Below, piece by piece: positions 42,401 through 51,400 of a DNA stretch of 64,000 bases; the stretch's first letter is position 1; every line of letters starts with the position of its first letter. The position numbers and the translations under genes were made by a program. Under the pieces are notes generated by a model. The model was not told where the DNA came from, made no database searches, and worked only from the letters and a program-made list of their open reading frames with translations. This stretch comes from Orthonyx spaldingii (Eukaryota > Chordata > Aves > Passeriformes > Orthonychidae), in the NCBI GenBank assembly GCA_013397795.1, contig VZTJ01003241.1, positions 983,376 to 1,047,375 of the forward strand, read 5' to 3'.

Positions 42401-45400
42401 ACAATAAGTCATAAAATTCACTGACTTCAGTGAAACTGTGACATGACTGATTACTTAACTTCATCTTTTGGAGAAGAAATCAGAAAGCAAATATACAATA
42501 ATTAGGATTACAATAAATAGGATTAGCCAAATTTACCTGAAAGTATAAATTTCTTCCAGCCCTCCTTCTTCATCCAAAGTATACATAAGTTTCCTCACCA
42601 CATCAATACCTTGCTTCTGTTGTTCAGTTAAACCCTTTCTTGGAAAAGAGTTTCTGTGCATATGAGCATGGACGCTGGCACTTGTATCTCCACTTCCATC
42701 ATCAACACCCACTGGAAATGGCAGACTAAGAACACAAGCAGAAGCAGTTAGTTTGACTTTCTTCCTTATTAAAACAACCAATCAAAACAGAATAAAAATG
42801 TTTTCAGGATCAACGATTTGTATCTAGCTGCAATCAGATGTATAAAGAGCCAGAGGACTTGCAAAACAAATTAAGTGCTATTTCAAGTCTGCTTGGCATT
42901 GGTAACGTCTTGACCAGAGTGATGCACCAGTTCTGGGTATCGTGCATCAATGAAGACATCCACGTACAGGAATAGATTAGACAGTAAAGTCAATGCTGAT
43001 TAGAAAGCAAGATCCATTAAAAAAGATTGAACAAAACAAAGCCCGTAGAGAAGGGAATTAGAGGGCAAGACAACCTTAAATATAAAAAGCTGTTGCAGAG
43101 AGGAAGGAAACAATCAGTTCTTTGTATTCTTCCTGCACTCCAATCACATCATGGAGTCAGGTCAGATAGTCAAAAACCAGATAAAGGCATTTCAAACCAT
43201 AATCTCTAAAACCAACTGCCTGAGGAGAAAGAATAGTCTCCATCACTGCAAATCTTTATCGGAAGATTAGACAAACACTGCTCAGCAATGACAGACATGC
43301 ACCTGACCCAGTCTGAAGCAGAGGATTGCACTAGATGACTTGTTAAAGGCCATTCCAGGCTTGTGACTCTGTATCAGCTCCAAATGCCAGCAAGCAGGGT
43401 GTTCTCTGCAGTGGAGCTATTAGGTATTTCTGGAACAAATGTTACTCTTTGAGATTTTAATAGCTTACAACACTAGGTGAATTTCTGACTGAAGATGACA
43501 CATTTTTCCTGCACTTCATGAATCAGATTTTAAAATTTAGCCAGGGGTTATAGATAAAATGATTTTGCTGCTCTTCAAAATATAGGAGAGAGTTAACTAA
43601 GTATAATAAACACAGTAGAGAAAGATGTGTAAGATCCTCTACTCCGTGCCCCTGAAAACACCCGCAGATTTTTCACGTCTTTTATCTCATCCAATTTTGA
43701 ATGAACCACATGATACCATTTACAAAGGTATTTCACAAAGTGAAATAACTTTAGCATTGTATTATGTTTTTTAAAAAGCAGCCTACAGATCTCTACCATA
43801 CTTTCACCTCATTAGTCCTCACTAAACTTATCCATGAAGCAACACATAGTAAGCAGAGTTAACATTATGCACAACAGTGTCACATACAGCAAAATTAAAG
43901 ATCAAGCTTCAGCAAAGTGTTTCGTACCTTTTTAGGAGGCAGATTCCACTGACAAAATAGAAAAACTGTGTTTTTAAGCTGATACGACAACATCAAAAAG
44001 CTTCAAACCTCTGACAGGTAAAAGTTAGGTTATGTTCACTATACAATGCCACTACTGTGATGAGAAGTACGTAATACCCAACACTACACAGTGCTCAGCA
44101 TGTGATTGGCACCTGGAAACAGGGAGGAGAACCAACTATCTGCTGCAAGTTACAACCTAGGCTGTGAACAGGGCATAAGAGATGGAAGCACGGGTTATAA
44201 CAAAAGGACAAGGTTTAACAAGAAATTATTTTTAAACAGGCATTTTACATTTGTACATGTAAAAATCAAATAATGCTTTGCTCATGTGGCTGGGAGACGG
44301 TGCAAATCTAACAAATGTAACAGCAACACTTCCTCTGTGCTTCGTAAACAAGGGTGCAGCAGCTAAATACCAGGGCTCCAAAAGATGTACTCTGAGTGGC
44401 AGGAGGCACTCAGATTCATGGTGCTGTATCTCCACTGCCTCCAGTGCCAGCAACAGCTCAAATAAGTCACGAGGAGCCTGTCACGTTGGAAGCATAACTG
44501 CTTCTGCTGTGTAGAAAGAACCTGACATTTTTGCATCTAGCCTCCCCCAAGCAAAGGCAAAGAAAAGATTGTTTTGGTGGAGGATCAGTCCATGATTTTC
44601 AGTCACATTTTCCTACCTAACCCCTCTTTTGTCTTGCAGATGGGTTGGCAAATGGCTTAAATGAATTTATTATTAAGTTCACGACGTTGTTCCTTACAGA
44701 ATGCTGGATCTAGGTAAAAATACATGGTCAGAAGTAAAGCTAGTGTTTTAACTTTCTCCTGTGAAAGTATTTATTATAAACAGGCACACAAATTTTGCTT
44801 TTCAATAAACTCCTCTAGAAGGCTTCACAGCTTCCAGCTGCTATCACATGCAACAGCTAATACAGACCCTAACACCAGCATTGATTCTTCAGATCAATGC
44901 CTATATCTACAGCATGACAATCAAGGGATTCCTGTTCTAACACTTAAGACATTGTTTCCATTTTCCAAGTCCATCATTGTCAATATAACCCTTCTCTTCA
45001 GACCTGCTCTTCTATTGACACCACAATCAAGCTATTAATATCTGCAGCACTACCTCATTATTTCTTCCCAGTAACTTCCTTACCTAAAAGGATCTAGGCT
45101 GTTGCTGTGACAAAACCACTGTTTCTGAGGCTATTTTTGGCTTATTGTTTCCCAGTTCTCTGCTTATATTGTTCTTTTGTCTCCCAGTTTAGACTTTGGC
45201 TCTAAGCTATAAGCTTAAGTGGAGAAGAAGCCACCATCTTAACATTTATTTGCACATCACTTAATCAAGAGGACTTGGTTCATAACTGGAATTCATGGTA
45301 TGTACAACTGACAGAAGTACTTACAATAATAAGTACTTACATATTACTTACTGGTATACCTCTAAGGAAACCATACACCACAGATCACCAGCTATTTCAA

Positions 45401-48400
45401 GATCATTACTAAGAAAGAACAATCTCCCTTTAAAAATGGCACAGTATATAACAGCCATTTTCATACTTACAAAAACTGAAGTGAAATTCCTGTTTTCTTC
45501 AAGTTAGCAATGATAATTTCCAGCTGATCCTCACTGACAGGACTAGCAAGGTCTGTAAAGAGTTCAATGTGTCTCTTCTCATACTTTTTTCCTCTTAAAA
45601 TAGAAAAAATCATTTGCATATATTGAAAATATTGTAAGGCCATTTTTAAATTATTTCCTTACAAAATAATAACAGAACTAATACATTTGTAATTACTTTT
45701 ACCAAAGAAATATATTTGTAAAATGAAAGCAAGCAAATAAGGTAGAAGTTGTTCTATCATAGTGTCTATTATTTATCCTGTTCCCTCCTACCCTAAAATA
45801 GAGGACTCTAGCCCTGTGTCTGTATAAATCACTAACTACATCTAAGTGAATGGAATTCTGCCAATTTTCACTAATGTGGATAAAATGCTAATAAAATATG
45901 ATAGGCTCTTTATGGATTACACTGGTGATTTCCTTTGCAGCTGTAAGTCTGTTCTTGTGAAAATCTATTTTAAATTACTGTTGCTGGTGGGGGTTCCATT
46001 TTAGTAATCTAATTCAGCAGATTCATTGGAGAAGATGGAGACTCCATTGGAGATTTCAAGACTACTTAATATACTAAGAAGTAGTAACAACACAGATCAG
46101 AAAGACTGGCCACTGACAGAACAAAATTCAGTTGAATTGGTACAGTTTTGATCTGGATAATCAAGCATAAGAGTGATTTTCTTGAATTTTTACCCTACAG
46201 TACTTTCTCAAATGAAGGCAAACTCTGTATCAAAGGGGCTGGTGTATACAGGCAACAACAAAACCAGTTGCTCCATAGCTATTCATTGACCATAACGCCA
46301 TAAATACAGTAATTTTCATTCACAACTCAGTTTTAATCATTAAATGGATACAGCTTTCCACACTGATTAGACCTTATTCATAAAAATACAAATTGCATCA
46401 CCAAGTCCAATCTTCTGCACTCACAATTAGATCATATAACCCTTTTAGAAACATGTTCATGCTCTGGTTTGAGAGGAAGTGCAGTTACCTTCCTTTCCCT
46501 GCACCATTAGTTCACAGTGTTAGAAACACCTTGCCAGCCTAAGTACATTCACTGACAACTTTGTAACACTGATGTCAACATTTTTTCTCAGTTTAAACAG
46601 TGATTTTCCTACTGCACTTTTACTTCCTACTGCGTGCATATTTACAAACAGCCACTTCATCTCCAACAGTCTTTAAATTTCTAGGCTGAACAAACTCACC
46701 TTTCTAGTTTTGTTTTTTTTTTCTTTCTAAAATGCACTATCACATTTAAATTTAGTAGCCCTTTCCTAAGCATTTTAACATCCGGACTAACACTCTTTGA
46801 AAACAGAAAGCAAGGAACGTGACAGAAAGTGAAGCCTTTGTGCCTTCTATAATGGCATTAATACTCTCATGGCTCTACTACAAAGTTGCCAGTTGCCTCA
46901 GAAAGCCCTCTGATTGTCTAGAGAAGTCAGATGTCTCACGAGGATTCTTCAGAGACAAACTTCTGTAGTGTGCTCTTTATCTTTAATGTTTATTTTAATT
47001 TTTTATTTTTGTTTTGTTTTTTTTTAAGAAAGCACTTCCCATGTTTACACATACTAGAAATATAAGACTGACAAGAAATCAGACCAGTGCAAAGTCAGAA
47101 TTCTGTAAAAGGCTTTGGGTTACATACTCACATGGTTTCCTTCTGAAGCAAGTCCATACACACAATAATAGCATCCAAAACTAAGCAAAATTAAGAAAAA
47201 TCTCAGAACATGAATCATGTAATGAAAAGTGTTTTTCTTATGAAACAATCTTACATTTTCCCTCCCTCTCAAAGACTGACAAATATGTATTTTAGTCAAG
47301 AAACATTCTTTTGAGATAAATACTTGTCAAATAACTAATGTGCAAGAGGTTCCTATATAACTTGTCTGTATTGTGATCTTGTCTCTACCCCCCTTCCCCA
47401 TTGGAACACTAAAAAGAGTGCTTCAGATCCCAGCCTCTTAACTGTCAATGAGAGGCTCAAGACCAATGAAGGGACAATCTAACCTTTACAATGTTACTCT
47501 GAATCCACCAACAAAATTTCAATATATGATGGCATTTTCTTATGCAAGTTTTTCTTCTAACCACCTGCATCTGACAATCTCCTAGTTTCTTCCTCATCAC
47601 AATTTCCACTGGGAATGTGTGAGCCAGCTCACTGGCTGCACACTTCTCTGAAACACCTCTGACTGCCTGGACAGAGCTCACAGCAATCGTGTTATGGCCA
47701 AAGAGAGACAACACAGGAAACTGAACTGTACGCAAATGAAACACATGAAGGAACACTACATAGATCACCTTTTAAAACTCTTCACCTTAGATGTAACTAA
47801 GAGCAGAATACATGCAGACATGAATGGCATTCAAACAAGGAAGTGATATTTGGCAATTTAGAAATACTTTATAAATAAATCCATCTGCTAAACCTCTCTT
47901 CTCTCTCTGGGGTAGAGCTGTTTTTCTTCACAGTGGCTGGCATGAGGCTGTGTCTTGAAATTGTGCTGGAAACAGTGATGATCATACATGGATGTTGTAG
48001 TTGTTGCTGAGCAGTGCTTGCATAGAGCCAAGGCCTTTCCTGGTTCTTGTACCACCCTGCCAAAGAGGAGGCTAGGGGGGCACAAGAAGTTGCGAAGAGA
48101 CACAGTAGGGACAGCTGAACCCAAATGACCAATGGGATATTCCACACCACCCTCCATCGTGCTCAACATGTAAAGATAAGAGAAAGAAGGAAGAGAGGGG
48201 GATATTCAGAGTTCTGGTGTTTGTCTTCCCAGGTCACTGTTAAGTCTGACAGAGCCCTGCTTTCCTGGAGATGGCTGAACACCCACGACAACCTGCCTGC
48301 CCTTGGGAAGCAGTGAATTAATTCCTTGTTTTGCTTTGCTTGTGTGCACAGCTTTTAACCTATCTTTATCTCAGCCCAAAAGTTTCCTCCCTTTTACCCT

Positions 48401-51400
48401 TTCAGTTCTCTCTCCATCCCACTGGTGAGGGAGTAAGCGAGTGGCTGTGTGGGGCCGAGCAGCCAGTTGGGCTTAAACCACGACAGTCTGGTTTCTGGTA
48501 CTTCTGCTGACTTATTTCATAAACAATATTTTTATTTTATTAAAGAGCATAAACCAAGTTCTGTAATGCTATTTTTAAAAACATATGCCTTATTTCAGGC
48601 CTAAAATTATATTATTATCTTTGTTCTCTTTAATTAACAGAGCACTTTATAAAAGCAATGATTCCATAAGGCCAAGGCTACATCTGTTAGCCTAAAAGAA
48701 CGTCAAAAACCAGCTAAATCCGCTTTTGGACAAACTTACAACCACAAATTTGCTCAACTCTGATAATAGTTAAAACTTGGGAGGCTGAGCCCAATTTCAC
48801 AACACTGACTTCCTGTCTCCTACGTAGCTGAATCAGTTCAAGAAGTGCTCTGCAGCAAAAGGATACAGTCTGCTTGTTTAGAGCCTGCTTTAATCACATC
48901 TTGAATGTCTTCCAGCAGATCAAAATCTGGCAGCATTAGTGACCTATGCACAGTAATGTTTTGGTATTGATCCTCACTGGCAAGGCCATTTCTAGTGCCA
49001 TTTGTGCCAAACAAAACTACAGCAATCTCATCTTTACTCTCAGCAAAAACCTGCAGATACAGAGAACACAAAAAAGGTATAAAAACACAGGTAGATTCAT
49101 ACACAACTATGTCAGGCAGATTACAGCACGCTGAACTCGTTTTGAAACATCAGTTACAATGGATTTACTGCTTTTTCCTTATTCAGTGCTATCCTCTCAA
49201 AATGTAATCTTACAGTGAGTTCACTGAGTTAGATATAATTAAACTAACAAATTGACAAGAGGCTATCTAGGAAAAAACAAACAAAATTGGCTGATTCAGT
49301 CCTCAAAATGAGACTTCTGCATGGTAATTATTAAGTGTTGAAATATTTTAAAGAAGTAGAAACATACTTCTTTTCCCTAAAATTTCTACTGCCCTGAACA
49401 GAAAGAGTGACCAACCCAACTGTCACATCTCATGCACAAAAAACACAGCTGGAACAAACAGTACTGTCACTCCTGTATAAACACAGAGTAATTCTCACTC
49501 ATTCCTCATTTATTTCAATTATTAGTAGATGAGGAAAATATTTCACTGATGTTATTGCTTCCTCTCCCTTTTTAACACTTATGAAGTCACACACACCTGG
49601 CGCTGCACAAACTTTGTCATAATCTTCTTGGCTTGGTCAAGTGAAGACTCTTCCCCAGGGGAAGAACTGCTCATTGTAAAGCCCACATCCAGGCACAGCA
49701 CTATTGCCACCTGCAAAGAATGAGTAAGAATAAAAAATAAAATACAAGCGCAATTACTTAAAAGAGTACATACAAAACCTAAAAATCAAACTACATGACA
49801 ATTGGTTTCTTTTACAGTAACTATTAATAAGAGACAATGGTGGAAGACAGAACTGGTGTAACTGCACTGAAAAGAAAATCATTTAATCCTGTACCACGTT
49901 CCAGACATTTCAGTGGAAAGTACAAAAAACATCCTATGTTACACAATAATCTGTAAAGGGTGTGCAATTTCTATACAACCCCATGAATGTATTAGGGATC
50001 TAAGGGCTTTTCTGCACTAGGAAATGAAACAGATATTTTAGTTGACAATTGCAAGGATTAATTCCAATTTCTGTTTAGGGGCTTAAATCCCCCAAGTTAG
50101 TCTATGTTTTTGCATTTCTGATCACCTCTTCAACTTGTCTATACAAAACACTGCCCAAGTCTGTCCATAAATCAATTTATACACTAGAAGTTAAAAAATT
50201 GCTTCTTGCAATTTCTCATTTGACTCCAAATTCCTCTGAAGTTCTTCACAGACTCTCCTTATCTTGACTAATCATCTAGCTGAATGTAGTTGCACGAGGA
50301 ATTCGGCAAAATGACGGCCTGCATGTCCAAGGTCAGCTCAAATTTATTCTCATGGATTAAACCAAAGTTCCCTAAATATACATCAAAATCTTGTTTCGTG
50401 GACTGCCAGTAGATTAAATTACCTGCCTGAAAAAAATTCTTGTTTGCCAGAACACAAGAAAGTTGGGTATTACCTAGGCTGGAGCAGATGACTTATTTTA
50501 AAATATAAAATATATCAAATTCCAGAAGAACTGAAGCTGCCAAAAGGACGTGGGCAATAAATCAGAAGTCTGTCAAGTGACACAAGATGCAGAGTCTGCT
50601 CTTGTAAAGCCAAATGGATGAACAGAAAGAAAAGGTGCTGGTCTAAGCTCTGCATATGGCCTTGCAAGCAACTCCAAGTACCTTTTCAAAGACCAACTGA
50701 GAGAACTTGATCCTTTTTGTCACCCAAAACCACAAGTCTTAAAACCAAGTTAAGAATAACTTGCCGAAGTTAGCAGTCTTATGCATTAGCAGCACTCATG
50801 CTATTTTCTTACCCTCTCATGCTATTTTCTTATACTCCTTCTTCTCCCAGAATATATTGTGCACCTTCCCTGTCATTTTAACAAGCACTGGTTTAATTCC
50901 CTGCATCCTCCAAGGTGAGGAAGCACAAAGGAAGCGAGGAAGGCTGAGCAGCAGAGCTCCACACATTGTCCAGCAGGTTATACTCAGTCTCAGCACTCTA
51001 TTCCTCACTCTGCCTTTACCAGTGGCTTGCCTGGGAGCTGGGAATGAAATGAATGCCTGAGTCAGCCAGGTCTGCACAAATTTAGAGCGGAACAGAGGCA
51101 GCTAGTGAGGCTCCACTGTGTTCTCCACAAGAGTCTTGTCAGTGCTCACCTCCAGCTTGAGGAATTACTCTACCAGCATCAGCAACTGCAGACCCTCCTT
51201 GGCTTGGTGCTGTCCTGCCTCAAAACACACAACAGCTGGCAGCCAAATCCATCCTGTTGTCCAAAACAGGTAAAATTCTCTTCACAGTTGGCAGAATGAC
51301 AACAGAGAAGCCAAACAAGTGCAGGAGTGGAGAGCTGCCGTTTTGCTTACAAAACACACAACCAAGTGCCAACACACTCTTCTGGAAGGCAGCAAACCAA

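Noticed and set aside
47869..48169. Two overlapping 93-codon minus-strand ORFs
   Set aside because: Both lie within the antisense of the intron 3 LTR.
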